Assembly: GCF_006335125.1 (NCBI RefSeq)
Contig: NZ_VDMO01000008.1
Location: 1 to 64,000, forward strand
Source: Deinococcus radiopugnans ATCC 19172
Lineage (GTDB): Bacteria > Deinococcota > Deinococci > Deinococcales > Deinococcaceae
Direction of reading: 5' to 3'
DNA length: 64,000 bases
Under the pieces are notes generated by a model. It was not told where the DNA came from. It saw only the letters and a program-made list of their open reading frames with translations, and searched no databases. The position numbers and the translations under genes were made by a program. Each line of letters begins with the position of its first letter. Position 1 is the stretch's first letter. Positions 33,676 through 43,316 of this stretch are shown piece by piece.

Positions 33676-35814
33676 TCAGTCGCCCAGCGCCAGTTCCGGC
33701 ACGGCCACTTTCGGCACGGCCAGGCCCAGCATGGCGTACACCGAGGCGGTCCAGCCCGCGTCGTCCAGCGTGCGGTGATGGTGCGCCCACTGCCAGCGGC
33801 GGTAGGCGTCGGCGGCGCGGGTCATGTGGGCCTCGTCGCCCGTGGCAGCGTCCAGCGGGTTCATCGGCGGGGCGCTCAGGTGGTGGCGGGTCAGCGCGCC
33901 CTCCAGTTCGGACAGGGTCTTCGGCCCCAGCGCGAAGGCCACCGCTCCGCCGGTCCGCAGCCAGCGCCGCAGGTCATCCTCTTCCGGCAGGGCGTACAGG
34001 ATCAGCTCGCCGCCGGTCCAGGGCTCCCCCGCCCCGATCAGCCGCAGCCCCGGCACGTTGTCGCGCAGGTACGCGGCCACCGCCGGGGTGGCGTAGGCGC
34101 TGGCCCCGGCGCTCAGGCGCTGCATGGCGTCTCTGGGATTCAGTCGGGGCAGGTCCAGTCCGTCAGGAACACTCAGGTCCAGCGCCACTCCGGCAGGCAC
34201 CCGCAGGGCCTGGGCGTGATATTCCAGCCGGGTCTGCCCGCGCCACTCGCTGAGGACCAGCCCCGTTGCCAGGTCGCGTTCCCCCGGCGCGGCGTCGTGT
34301 TCGCCGTACTTGATGCCTCGCAGCGCGCCCACCCGGAACTGCAGGCTGTCGCCGCGCTTGCCCACCAGCCGGGTGTCGCTGAGCAGGTCCCGGACATGCC
34401 ACAGCGGGGGCGCGTGGCCCTCGCCGAACGGCTCGAAAGCGCTGGCTCCGTCCACCAGTTCGTGGGTGGCCCCCAGCGTGGGCAGCGCCGCGTCCAGCCG
34501 CACGCGTGGCACGGGCGGCGGAAACTGCCGCACGTAGGTGTGGATGCGCTCGCGGAAGGCCCCGAACTGCGCCTCGTCCAGTGAAAACCCGGCGGCCCCG
34601 GTGTGGCCCCCATACCGCCTGAGCAGGTCCTCGCTGAAGCGCAGCCCCTCCACCGCGCTGATCCCCGGTGTGCTGCGCACCGATCCCTTGCCCTGAGCCA
34701 CGATAAACACCGGCTTGTGGTAAGTCTCCACCAGCTTGCTGGCCACGATGCCCATCACGCCCGCGTGCCAGTCGGGGTGCGTGACCACCAGCGCAGGTTC
34801 AGCGGGGTCGGCGATCTGAAGCGCCTGGGCGAACATCTCGTCCTGCAATTTGCGCCGCTCGCCGTTGCGGGTTTCCAGATACTCGGCCAGCCGCCCGGCG
34901 TCGTGACGGCTGGGCGTGGTCAGCAGCTCCAGCGCGATGTCGGCCTCGCCCAGCCGCCCGGCGGCGTTGATGCGCGGCGCGATGACGAAGGCCACGTCCC
35001 GCGCCGTGGGGCGCCGCACCCGCCCCGAATCCAACAGCGCGCGCAGGCCGGGCAGCTCGGTGCCTTCCAGCGCCTCCAGCCCGGCGCGCACCAGGGCGCG
35101 GTTCTCGCCGATCAGCGGGGCCACGTCCGCCACCGTTCCCAGCGTGGCCAGGGCACTCAGCGCTCTGGGCTCGTCCAGACCCAGTTCGGCGTGGATGGCC
35201 CACAGCAGGTGATAGGCCACCCCCGCGCCGGTCAAGTTGTGCAGCGCCGGATCATACCCGTCGGTCAGACTGGGATGCACCACCAGCGCCGCTGGGAAAT
35301 TGTCCCCCGGCGTGTGATGATCGGTGACGATGACCTCGGTGCCCAGCGCGAGCAGCGCGGCCACCTCGTTCACGTTGCTGACCCCGCAGTCCACCGTGAC
35401 CAGCAGGTCGCAGTTCTCGGCGTGTTCGGTGACCTTGTCCGGGTGAACGCCGTACCCCTCGTTCAGGCGGTGGGGGATGAAGCCGTGCACGTCCGCACCC
35501 AGCGCCCGCAGCCCCAGCACCAGCACGGCGGTGGCGCTGACGCCGTCGGCGTCGTAATCGCCGTGGATGCGGATGCGCTTTTTGTGCCCTACTGCCTGCA
35601 CGATGCGCCGGGCCGCCTCGCGTAGTGCGGGGTTGGGGGTCAGGGCCAGCGGCGGGTCCAGCAACGCCGGGGTCAGGCCGCGTCCGTGCAGCACCTGGGC
35701 CAGCGGCGGCGAGACACGCCACTGCCGCATCACCGCCAGCAACTCCTCGCGGCTGGCGGGCGGGGCCAGCAGCCACCGGGCCGGGGGCACGGCCGGCGCC
35801 GTCTTCCCCTTCAC
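33676..35814 (-). CDS. recJ: Single-stranded-DNA-specific exonuclease RecJ
   Basis: A 712-residue 5'-3' ssDNA exonuclease of the DHH family used in recombination and mismatch/base-excision repair, a central repair route in Deinococcus. DYDADG (86-91) and DHH (165-167) are the metal motifs. DHHA1 follows with RYGGHTGAAGFSL, then the OB domain and a long C-terminal extension rich in A, L and D. GTG 35814 overlaps the LapA-domain stop as GTGA, so translation is coupled. Confidence 0.95.
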   Translation of the reverse strand: MKGKTAPAVPPARWLLAPPASREELLAVMRQWRVSPPLAQVLHGRGLTPALLDPPLALTPNPALREAARRIVQAVGHKKRIRIHGDYDADGVSATAVLVLGLRALGADVHGFIPHRLNEGYGVHPDKVTEHAENCDLLVTVDCGVSNVNEVAALLALGTEVIVTDHHTPGDNFPAALVVHPSLTDGYDPALHNLTGAGVAYHLLWAIHAELGLDEPRALSALATLGTVADVAPLIGENRALVRAGLEALEGTELPGLRALLDSGRVRRPTARDVAFVIAPRINAAGRLGEADIALELLTTPSRHDAGRLAEYLETRNGERRKLQDEMFAQALQIADPAEPALVVTHPDWHAGVMGIVASKLVETYHKPVFIVAQGKGSVRSTPGISAVEGLRFSEDLLRRYGGHTGAAGFSLDEAQFGAFRERIHTYVRQFPPPVPRVRLDAALPTLGATHELVDGASAFEPFGEGHAPPLWHVRDLLSDTRLVGKRGDSLQFRVGALRGIKYGEHDAAPGERDLATGLVLSEWRGQTRLEYHAQALRVPAGVALDLSVPDGLDLPRLNPRDAMQRLSAGASAYATPAVAAYLRDNVPGLRLIGAGEPWTGGELILYALPEEDDLRRWLRTGGAVAFALGPKTLSELEGALTRHHLSAPPMNPLDAATGDEAHMTRAADAYRRWQWAHHHRTLDDAGWTASVYAMLGLAVPKVAVPELALGD

Positions 35815-36170
35815 GCGGACGGTCCCTGAACGGGCACGGGCAACGGGTCGGCCGCCGACACCGACGTCGGGCTGACCCCCAGCCGGGCCTGCAGGGTGGC
35901 GGTCAGCCGCTCCTCGACCGCGCGGCGTGCGCGGCGTTCCTGGCGGCGGCGCAGGCGCTCACGCCACACCGGCGGCAGCAGCAGCAGGGCCGCGTAGGCC
36001 GCGCCGATCAGCGCGAACAGGGCCACCGTCACCCCCACCGACAACGACAGTTCCCCGCGCCCGAACGGCAGGGGCAGCCGCACCGGGTCCGGGTTCTCCA
36101 GCGTGAACAGGGTCAGGTAAGCCAGGATCGCCAGCAGCAACAGCACCTGGATGAAGGAAACGAGGCGCAT
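35811..36170 (-). CDS. LapA-domain (DUF1049) membrane protein
   Basis: A 119-residue protein with two N-terminal membrane segments (residues about 4-24 and 43-66). A short loop containing ENPDPVRLPLPFG, the LapA-domain hallmark, lies between them. A basic cytoplasmic tail follows (RERLRRRQERRARRAVEERL). In proteobacteria LapA-type proteins assist lipopolysaccharide assembly; here the role is unknown. ATG 36170 has a leaderless TAGACT -10. It forms an overlapping pair with recJ. Confidence 0.85.
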   Translation of the reverse strand: MRLVSFIQVLLLLAILAYLTLFTLENPDPVRLPLPFGRGELSLSVGVTVALFALIGAAYAALLLLPPVWRERLRRRQERRARRAVEERLTATLQARLGVSPTSVSAADPLPVPVQGPSA

Positions 36171-36183
36171 GGATCACAGTCTA
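36171..36183 (-). promoter_or_regulatory. Leaderless -10 element of the lapA-domain/recJ unit
   Basis: TAGACT (36183-36178) is followed by seven bases and ATG 36170. Confidence 0.5.
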
Positions 36184-36250
36184 GCGCCACTGACGCTGGA
36201 AAAAGGAATGAAAGGGGCAGCGCAGGGCCAGGGGCGCCTGCGCAAACCAC

Positions 36251-36279
36251 AAAAAACTGACCCCCCGCAGGAGGTCAGT
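36251..36279 (-). terminator. Terminator of the SLH-protein gene
   Basis: ACTGACC (36256-36262) pairs with GGTCAGT (36273-36279). On the minus strand it is followed by at least five T. Confidence 0.85.
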
Positions 36280-36300
36280 TTCAGGAACTCAGGGAGAGGG

Positions 36301-37554
36301 TTAGAAGTAGAACTTCAGGCCGGCCTTGACCGCGCCGCCGAAGCCCTTGGTGGTCTTGGCCGCATCGGTGCTGCCGTTGTACTGGTCCGTGCCGGTGCCA
36401 TCGTTGCGGACGTTGCTCAGACCCGTGCCGAAGCCCTTGTTGCTCAGGTAGTAGCGGCCGTTGCCTTCCACGAACGCGGCGATGCTGTCGGTGATGCGGA
36501 AGTCCAGACCCACCAGCGCGTTGACGTAGGTGTCGGTCGCGTTGGTGTTGCCCGTCGCGGTGCGCGACTTGCTGCTGGTCAGACCCAGGCCGGCGCCCAC
36601 GTAGGGGTGCAGGTTGCCCGCGTTCAGGTTGTAGGTCGCGTTCACATCGGCGTGAATGGTGTTGAAACCGGGCTGGTACTGGGCGGACACCCGCGCGCCG
36701 ACCGGGCCGATCACGCTGGTGGAACCGATCATTGCGCCGGCAGACACACAGACGTTGGTCGCTGCCTTGCTCTTCTGGATGTTGTTGATGCAGTTGCTGC
36801 TCTTATCGACGAAGTTGGCACCTGCGCTGATCCCGGCGTACAGGGTCTTGGCGCTCGCCGTGCTCAGGTCGGTGGTGGGCTCGCCGATCACGACGGTGGT
36901 GCCGGGAACCGGAGTGGTGTCGGGGGCAGGAGCGGGGGTGATCGTGGTGGTCGTGCCGGCGGCGCCCGCAGGACCAGCAGGGCCCGCAGGACCGGCCGGA
37001 CCAGCAGGGCCCGCGGGACCAGCCGGACCGACGGGACCTGCCGGGATGTTCTGCACGGCAGCTTCCAGCGCGTCAATGCGGGCGGTCAGCGCGGCGGTGT
37101 CGGCGTTGCTGGTGGCGGCGGTGCCCATCTCGTTGATGCGGGCTTCCAGCGCGTCGATGCGGGCCTGCTGGTCAGCGTTCAGCTTCTCCAGATCGGTCAC
37201 GCGGCCCGCGATGGCGGCCATCTCGGTGCTGACTTCCTGCATGCCGTTGGCCACAGTGGTCATGTCCTGCTGGCTCATGTCGCAGGTGCTCAGCGCGCCG
37301 GTCTGCAGCAGGCGGTAGAAGATCAGGGCGGCCTGGTAGCGCGTCAGGTTCTCGTTGCCGCGGAAGGTGCCGTCGGGGAAGCCCTGGATCAGGCCACACT
37401 GCACGATGCGGTCCACGGCGTCCTTGGCCCAGTGCCCGGCGGGCACGTCGGTCAGGGTCACGGGAACGGGGCTGGTGGCGGGCGCGGTGTCCTGCGCTCC
37501 GGCGACGCCGAGGCTCAGGGCAAGGGTGGAAATCAGAATAAGGGATTTACGCAT
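36301..37554 (-). CDS. SLH-domain outer-membrane protein with coiled coil, collagen-like segment and beta-barrel
   Basis: A 417-residue exported protein. After a signal peptide (to about residue 20) comes one SLH domain (about 32-84, VPAGHWAKDAVDRIV...GFPDGTFRGNENLTRYQ). It is followed by a coiled coil (about 105-170), a collagen-like GPA tract (about 172-200), a Thr/Pro linker, and a C-terminal beta-barrel (about 235-417) ending in Phe, the outer-membrane insertion signal. The SLH domain would bind the cell-wall secondary polymer and the barrel sits in the outer membrane, tethering the two as in the SlpA family. The gene has GAGGAG eight bases before ATG and a long upstream region. Confidence 0.88.
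   Translation of the reverse strand: MRKSLILISTLALSLGVAGAQDTAPATSPVPVTLTDVPAGHWAKDAVDRIVQCGLIQGFPDGTFRGNENLTRYQAALIFYRLLQTGALSTCDMSQQDMTTVANGMQEVSTEMAAIAGRVTDLEKLNADQQARIDALEARINEMGTAATSNADTAALTARIDALEAAVQNIPAGPVGPAGPAGPAGPAGPAGPAGPAGAAGTTTTITPAPAPDTTPVPGTTVVIGEPTTDLSTASAKTLYAGISAGANFVDKSSNCINNIQKSKAATNVCVSAGAMIGSTSVIGPVGARVSAQYQPGFNTIHADVNATYNLNAGNLHPYVGAGLGLTSSKSRTATGNTNATDTYVNALVGLDFRITDSIAAFVEGNGRYYLSNKGFGTGLSNVRNDGTGTDQYNGSTDAAKTTKGFGGAVKAGLKFYF
36958..37040 (-). repeat. Tandem 9-bp repeats encoding Gly-Pro-Ala collagen-like triplets
   Basis: About nine Gly-X-Y triplets, nearly all GPA, are encoded by near-identical 9-bp units. Such tracts expand and contract by slippage. This is coding repeat DNA, not a CRISPR. 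Confidence 0.85.
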
Positions 37555-38004
37555 GTGATGTTCTCCTCGAGATGATGGGCAGGACCAACTGCTGAATACA
37601 GAGTTTTCCTCCTGTTTCCTACTGTCACCGTAGGAGCAGGACGTGAGGAGTTTGTGAATCCGCCAACGATTCCTTTTGACTGTTTCATCAGTCAGCTGGC
37701 AGGTCACTCCTCGGCTGCCTTGCGAAGCAAGCGATGGACCAAAACTTTTAGCTTGCCGGCGCCACAAAACGGCGGTTCGCCCAATTCTCCACAGCAGACG
37801 TGCAACAGGAATGTGCCGGGGAATCTGACTGAACTTCATGAAATAGCGCTCATGTGCGGTTTTTCGCAATGAGACCAGGCCGATAGGATTGAGGTCTGAA
37901 TGATGACGCACCACCACCGGAACATCAACCGGGGTGTGACGCCACGAGAGGCGCCTGCCGCGCGGTCAGGAACCGGGACGAACGCGCCGTGTCAAAGTGG
38001 GGGC
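37555..38004. other. Long intergenic region between the SLH-protein and enoyl-CoA hydratase genes
   Basis: About 450 bp without a supported gene, less GC-rich than its flanks. Small hairpins are visible on the minus strand: TCCTAC/GTAGGA near 37620-37640, GACTG/CAGTC near 37680, and CTTGC-GAA-GCAAG near 37725. A long leader for the surface-protein mRNA is likely. No promoter of good consensus was found. Confidence 0.45.
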
Positions 38005-38794
38005 ATGACGCAACTGGACGAACTGGAATTCGAGAATGTGCAGATTGACCGTCACGGCCCCATCGCGGTCCTGACCGTCAACCGCCCCAAGGCGCTGAAC
38101 GCGCTGAATGCCGAAACCCTGGGCGAGATCAGCGAGGCGGTGGACCTGATCGTGGACGACGCCGAGGTCGGTGCGCTGATCATCACCGGCGGCGGCGACC
38201 GCGCCTTCGTGGCCGGGGCGGACATCACCGAGTTCAAGTCCCTGGACGGCGTGTATGCGGGCCGCGAACTGTCGCTGGCCGGGCAGGACGTGATGCACCG
38301 GATCGCCACGCTGCCCATCCCGGTGATCGCGGCCGTCAACGGCTTTGCGCTGGGGGCCGGGCTGGAACTGGCGCTGGCCTGCGACATCCGGGTGGCGTCC
38401 AGCCGCGCCAGACTGGGCCTGCCGGAGGTGACGCTGGGCCTGCTGCCGGGTTTCGGTGGCACCCAGCGCCTGTCGCGCCTGATCGGGGCGGGCCGCGCGC
38501 TGGACCTGATGCTCACCGCCCGCCAGGTCGGCGCCGAGGAAGCCCTGGGCATGGGGCTGGTCAACTACGTGGCCGACGACGCCCTGAGCAAATCGCGCGA
38601 GGTGGCCGAGGCCATTTTGAAGAACGCCCCGATTGCCCTGTCGCTGGTCAAGGAGGCGGTGCGCCGGGGCCTGGACACCACGCTGGACGCTGGACTGGAA
38701 GTCGAGGCGGACCTGTTCGGGCTGCTGGTCGCCACCAAGGATTTCGGCGAGGGCGTGGACGCCTTCCTGAACAAGAGAAAGGCGGACTTCCAGG

Positions 38795-38802
<8 letters not shown>
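38005..38802 (+). CDS. Enoyl-CoA hydratase
   Basis: A 265-residue crotonase-fold enzyme that hydrates 2-trans-enoyl-CoA in beta-oxidation. The oxyanion-hole segments are present ([11 protein letters not shown] and [16 protein letters not shown]). Both catalytic Glu are seen, in AGLELALA and [18 protein letters not shown]. The start is ATG 38005; the frame is open upstream but without similarity. It overlaps the HD-hydrolase gene by 8 nt, so the two form an operon. Confidence 0.92.
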
Positions 38803-39898
<1,096 letters not shown>

Positions 39899-39918
39899 GT
39901 GGAGGCAATCGGGAAAGC

Positions 39919-39942
39919 GGCCCCAACTTATCTGTCGGGGCC
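39919..39942 (+). terminator. Possible terminator of the enoyl-CoA hydratase operon
   Basis: GGCCCC (39919-39924) pairs with GGGGCC (39937-39942), followed by a broken T tract (CTGTCTTTCT). Confidence 0.45.
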
Positions 39943-39958
39943 ACTGTCTTTCTGATCT

Positions 39959-40282
39959 CTACTTCTTGTCGCCGGGCAGGGGATGCTCGCGGGCCGGGCC
40001 GCCGTCCACGCCGCCGCTGCGGGTCACGCCCTCGCCGCCATGTTCCTCTCCGCCCAGATCCCCGCCGGTCAGGTTGTTGGGGTCGCCCTGACGGACCTCG
40101 CCGTCCCAGTCGCCCCGGATGCCGTCCATAAAGCCGGGCTGGTCGTTGGGGTTCTTGCGGTCGGCCTTGGTGTCTTGCCGCAGCACGTCCTCGGCCACCA
40201 TCTTGTCCTGCAGGATCTCGCGGTCCACGCCGTCGTCCTGCACCTCGCCCTTGATCTCGCGGTCATCGTCGTAACGGGTCAT
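39959..40282 (-). CDS. Hydrophilic acidic hypothetical protein, 107 aa
   Basis: A small, highly charged protein rich in D, E and G, with no hydrophobic core evident, so it is probably disordered. No family is recognised. ATG 40282 follows a TAGGCT -10 by six bases, which supports expression. Composition resembles stress-related hydrophilic proteins, but that is only a resemblance. Confidence 0.65.
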   Translation of the reverse strand: MTRYDDDREIKGEVQDDGVDREILQDKMVAEDVLRQDTKADRKNPNDQPGFMDGIRGDWDGEVRQGDPNNLTGGDLGGEEHGGEGVTRSGGVDGGPAREHPLPGDKK

Positions 40283-40294
40283 GGAGGCAGCCTA
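40283..40294 (-). promoter_or_regulatory. Leaderless -10 element
   Basis: TAGGCT (40294-40289) plus six bases precedes ATG 40282. Confidence 0.45.
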
Positions 40295-40384
40295 GGCGCT
40301 TGGCGGCGGGGGGCGCTGAACCGGGCCTTTACCGAACCCTGGCCCTTGACGGACCTACGGCGGCGACATTTGCCCGGCGCGACG

Positions 40385-40399
40385 TATACTGGAAGTTCT
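40385..40399 (+). promoter_or_regulatory. -10 element of greA
   Basis: TATACT (40385-40390) lies nine bases before ATG 40400. No -35 lies at normal spacing. Confidence 0.5.
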
Positions 40400-40870
40400 A
40401 TGACTCAGGAACGCATCACCATGACCCAGCGCGGGTACGACAAGCTGGCCGAAACCCTGCACCACCTGAAGACCGTGCGCCGCGAGCAGATTTCGGAATA
40501 CATGGGCATCGCCATCGCCGACGGTGACCTGCGGGAAAGTGCGGCCTACGACGAGGCCCGCATGCAGCAGAGCGAGAACGAGGCCCGCATCGCCGAGATC
40601 GAGAACCAGCTGGAGCGTGCCGAGATCATTGAGGGCGACGCCAGCAAGGGCGCGGGCCTGGGCGCCAAGATCCGGGTGCGCGACGAGAAGGGCAACGAGC
40701 GCCAGTTCGAACTGGTGGGCACCTACGAGGTGGACGTGCCCAGGGGCCGCGTGAGCGACGCCAGCCCCTTCGGACAGGCCCTGGCGGGCAAGCGCGAGGG
40801 CGACAAGGTGACGGTTCAACTGCCCAAGGGCACGGCCAACTTTGAAGTGCTGTCGGTGGACTACGACTGA
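40400..40870 (+). CDS. greA: Transcription elongation factor GreA
   Basis: A 156-residue Gre factor that enters the RNA polymerase secondary channel and stimulates cleavage of backtracked RNA. The N-terminal coiled coil carries an acidic tip in ADGDLRESAAYDEA (about residues 40-53), matching the Asp/Glu pair of active GreA. The C-terminal FKBP-like domain follows (GRVSDASPFGQALAGKREGD). The intact acidic tip argues for GreA over the anti-Gre Gfh1 of this phylum. The stop codon abuts copy 2 of the structured repeat. Confidence 0.92.
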   Translation: MTQERITMTQRGYDKLAETLHHLKTVRREQISEYMGIAIADGDLRESAAYDEARMQQSENEARIAEIENQLERAEIIEGDASKGAGLGAKIRVRDEKGNERQFELVGTYEVDVPRGRVSDASPFGQALAGKREGDKVTVQLPKGTANFEVLSVDYD

Positions 40871-41006
40871 TACGGACTCCGATTGGATCGTTAACGAAGT
40901 GATCCAATCCGAGCGAAGCGAGTAGGAGAGCAACGGGTTCCGGGCGTGGAGTTTACAAATCGGCGCTGTTCCGATTTGTAAACGAAACAGACGGAATCCG
41001 TTGTAG
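40870..41006. repeat. Structured dispersed repeat, copy 2 (inverted relative to copy 1)
   Basis: It begins with ATACGGACTCCG (40870-40881) at the last base of the greA stop codon and ends with a diverged arm ACGGAATCCGT (40991-41001). Internal hairpins are ATTGGATC/GATCCAAT (40882-40889 with 40901-40908) and a perfect 13-bp stem GTTTACAAATCGG (40951-40963 with 40971-40983). Read on the minus strand it aligns along its whole length with 5290-5426. Confidence 0.85.
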
Positions 41007-41030
41007 CCACAACCCGTCTGAAACGCGGTT

Positions 41031-41705
41031 TTAAGCCAGCACCAGATCCAGCGTTGCCACCCTGAACATACCCTCGCCCGTGTGGTGAACACCCGCCGGG
41101 CCGGCGATCAGGTGGATCGGCCATGCAAAATCCGGGCCGTCCACCAGCACCGTGTGGTATTCGCCGTTCTCGCCGCAGGCGTCGGCGCCCAGCCGCTCGA
41201 TCTCGGCCACCAGCGCGGCGTCCAGTGTCCTGCCCAGCAAGGCTGCGGGCAGGGCGTCTTCTTTCACCGCGACGATCCGGGCGCGAAAGCCCAGGCCCAG
41301 CAGCTCGTCCACCAACGCGCGGCGGGGTTCAAGCCACAGCGGTAATTCGGCACGCAGGCCCGCTGCCGCGCAGACCTTCTCCTCCCACTTGCGGTGGGCG
41401 GCCAGATCGATGTCCCCGAAGACCGCCGCTGCCGCGCCGTCCGTCGCCGCGCCCCTCAGCAGGGCGGTGAACTCGGCCTCGTAGCTGGCCCAGGAGGCCC
41501 GCGCCGTATGCAGCGGCACGCCCAGCGCCGCAGCCTGGGCCGCCAGCACCTCCGGGCGCAGCCCGTGCGAGCGTGAGCGCCCGCCCGACTCGTCCAGCAC
41601 GTTGACGATGGCCTGGGGCACACCCCCAGCCCGTTTGGCGCGGTGGAAGGCCAGGGCGCTGTCCTTGCCGCCGCTCCACGAGGTCACGAAGCGCTCGTCC
41701 CTCAC
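41031..41705 (-). CDS. Dph6-like PP-loop ATP pyrophosphatase
   Basis: A 224-residue adenine-nucleotide alpha hydrolase of the diphthine-ammonia-ligase (MJ0570-related) family. The PP-loop SGGKDSALAF is near the N-terminus and the diagnostic CGENGEYHT near residue 180. Bacteria lack diphthamide, so the true substrate is unknown; an ATP-dependent amidation or ligation is expected. GTG 41705 overlaps the Nudix stop as GTGA. Confidence 0.85.
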   Translation of the reverse strand: MRDERFVTSWSGGKDSALAFHRAKRAGGVPQAIVNVLDESGGRSRSHGLRPEVLAAQAAALGVPLHTARASWASYEAEFTALLRGAATDGAAAAVFGDIDLAAHRKWEEKVCAAAGLRAELPLWLEPRRALVDELLGLGFRARIVAVKEDALPAALLGRTLDAALVAEIERLGADACGENGEYHTVLVDGPDFAWPIHLIAGPAGVHHTGEGMFRVATLDLVLA

Positions 41706-42196
41706 GGGCGCGGTTTCAGGGCCGGAATACGCAGGCCGCCGCGCCCGTCCCAACCCTTGAACGCGTAGAAGCGCCCCGGCTCGCCGGTCTTCAGGAAGTC
41801 GCTGAGCGGTTCGCGCATGGGCGGCGATTCCAGCTTCTCCAGCGCCTCCTCGGGGGTGCAGAAGCGGGCCTCGACGATAAAGCCGTCGGGATCGGCGGGG
41901 TTGAGCAGGCCGTCCCAGGTGGCCTCGAAGGCCACGGCGATGGCGCGCTCGCCCCGGCGCTCGTCCTCGATGTGCACGGTGTAGGCCATGTGCAGGATGC
42001 CGGTCAGCTTGAGGCCGGTTTCCTCGAAGATCTCGCGGTACAGGGCCTCGGGCAGGGTCTCGCCGTTCTCCACGACGCCGCCGGGCAGGGTGTGGCGCAC
42101 GCGCCCGTGGCCCTGCCAGTCGTTGCCCACCAGCAGCACCCGCCCGAAGCGGTCGCGCAGGATGCCCGCCGCCACCAGCAGGTCACGCCGCGCCAT
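41702..42196 (-). CDS. Nudix hydrolase
   Basis: A 164-residue Nudix protein with a full Nudix box [24 protein letters not shown] (about residues 39-62: Gly, Glu, Arg-Glu, Glu-Glu). It hydrolyses a nucleoside diphosphate linked to another group; specificity is not readable. ATG 42196 gives the conserved N-terminus and overlaps the end of prfA by 14 nt. GTG 42205 is an alternative. Confidence 0.85.
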   Translation of the reverse strand: MARRDLLVAAGILRDRFGRVLLVGNDWQGHGRVRHTLPGGVVENGETLPEALYREIFEETGLKLTGILHMAYTVHIEDERRGERAIAVAFEATWDGLLNPADPDGFIVEARFCTPEEALEKLESPPMREPLSDFLKTGEPGRFYAFKGWDGRGGLRIPALKPRP

Positions 42197-43316
42197 GCTG
42201 TCCACGGCGGCCCGCACCCTCCTGTAGGCCGGCCCCCTCCTGATCCGCCATCTCCAGCAGTTGCCGTTCCCGCTCGGCGCGGGCCAGACCCGCCACCACC
42301 GGGGACAGCGCACCGTTGATCACGCTGTCCAGCGGGTGGTTCTTGTCGTCGCCTTCCAGGCGGTGATCGGTCACGCGGTTTTGCGGGTAGTTGTAGGTAC
42401 GGATCTTCTCGCTGCGGTCGCCGCTGCCCACCTGCGAGGCCCGCTCGCTGCGCTCCTGCTCGTCACGGGCGGCGCGTTCGCGCTCGGCCAGGCGCGAGGC
42501 CAGCACCACCAGGGCCTTCTCGCGGTTCTTGATCTGCGAGCGCCCGTCCTGACAGACCACCATGATCTCGTCCGGGGTGCCGGCGCGGTACACCGCCCGC
42601 ACGGCGCTGTCGGTGGTGTTCACGCCCTGCCCGCCCGCGCCCTGAGAGCGGTAGACGTCGATGCGCACTTCCGACAGGTCCAGGTGAACCTCGTCCTGCT
42701 CGGCCTCGGGCAGCACGGCTACCGTTACGGTGCTGGTGTGGATGCGCCCCGCCGATTCGGTGGCCGGCACGCGCTGGACGCGGTGGACACCGCGCTCCCA
42801 TTTGAAGGCGCGGAAGGCCCCGTCGCCAGTCACTTCCGCCACCACCTTGCTCGCGCCGCCCAGATCACTCTCGTTGGCGTCCAGCACATTCAGTTTAAGG
42901 TTCAGGCCCTCGGCGTAGCGGGTGTACATCCGCAGCAGATCGGTGACGAACAGCCCCGCCTCCGCGCCGCCCGCGCCCGCGCGCAGCTCCAGGATCACGT
43001 CCTTGGTGTCGTCGGGATCGGTGGGCAGCAGCAGCACTTCCAGCTCGGCCTCGATCTCGGCCAGCCGGGTCTCGATCCCGCTGATTTCCCCGACGGCCAG
43101 CTCCTTCATCTCCGGGTCCGAGAGCAGTTCGCGCGCTCCGGCCAGATCGCCCTGCAAACTGTCGCGCTCGCGCAGCAGTGTCACCAGGGGCAGCAACTCA
43201 CGGTGGCGGCGGGTCAGTTTGCCGTACTCGCGGCCATCGGCCAGGGCAGCCGGGTCACCCAGGCGGCGCTCCACCAGCCCGAATTCGGACTGGAGCTCTT
43301 GCAGACGGGAACTCAC
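42183..43316 (-). CDS. prfA: Peptide chain release factor 1
   Basis: A 377-residue class I release factor for UAA/UAG. The anticodon-like PAT tripeptide (184-186) and the GGQ motif (228-230, [15 protein letters not shown]) are present. The C-terminus carries about 20 extra residues rich in Gly, Gln and Arg beyond the usual family end (after QLLEMADQ), and the coding part for this tail overlaps the Nudix gene start. GTG 43316 overlaps the stop of a 31-codon ORF as GTGA. It heads a coupled run of prfA, Nudix and PP-loop genes. Confidence 0.95.
   Translation of the reverse strand: MSSRLQELQSEFGLVERRLGDPAALADGREYGKLTRRHRELLPLVTLLRERDSLQGDLAGARELLSDPEMKELAVGEISGIETRLAEIEAELEVLLLPTDPDDTKDVILELRAGAGGAEAGLFVTDLLRMYTRYAEGLNLKLNVLDANESDLGGASKVVAEVTGDGAFRAFKWERGVHRVQRVPATESAGRIHTSTVTVAVLPEAEQDEVHLDLSEVRIDVYRSQGAGGQGVNTTDSAVRAVYRAGTPDEIMVVCQDGRSQIKNREKALVVLASRLAERERAARDEQERSERASQVGSGDRSEKIRTYNYPQNRVTDHRLEGDDKNHPLDSVINGALSPVVAGLARAERERQLLEMADQEGAGLQEGAGRRGQHGAA

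Noticed and set aside
36958..37040. Short regular repeats that could suggest a CRISPR or minisatellite
   Set aside because: The units are in frame, 9 bp long, without spacers, and encode Gly-Pro-Ala triplets inside the SLH protein.
40346..40351. TTGACG as the -35 of greA
   Set aside because: It lies 33 bp from the TATACT element, far beyond the usual 16-19 bp.
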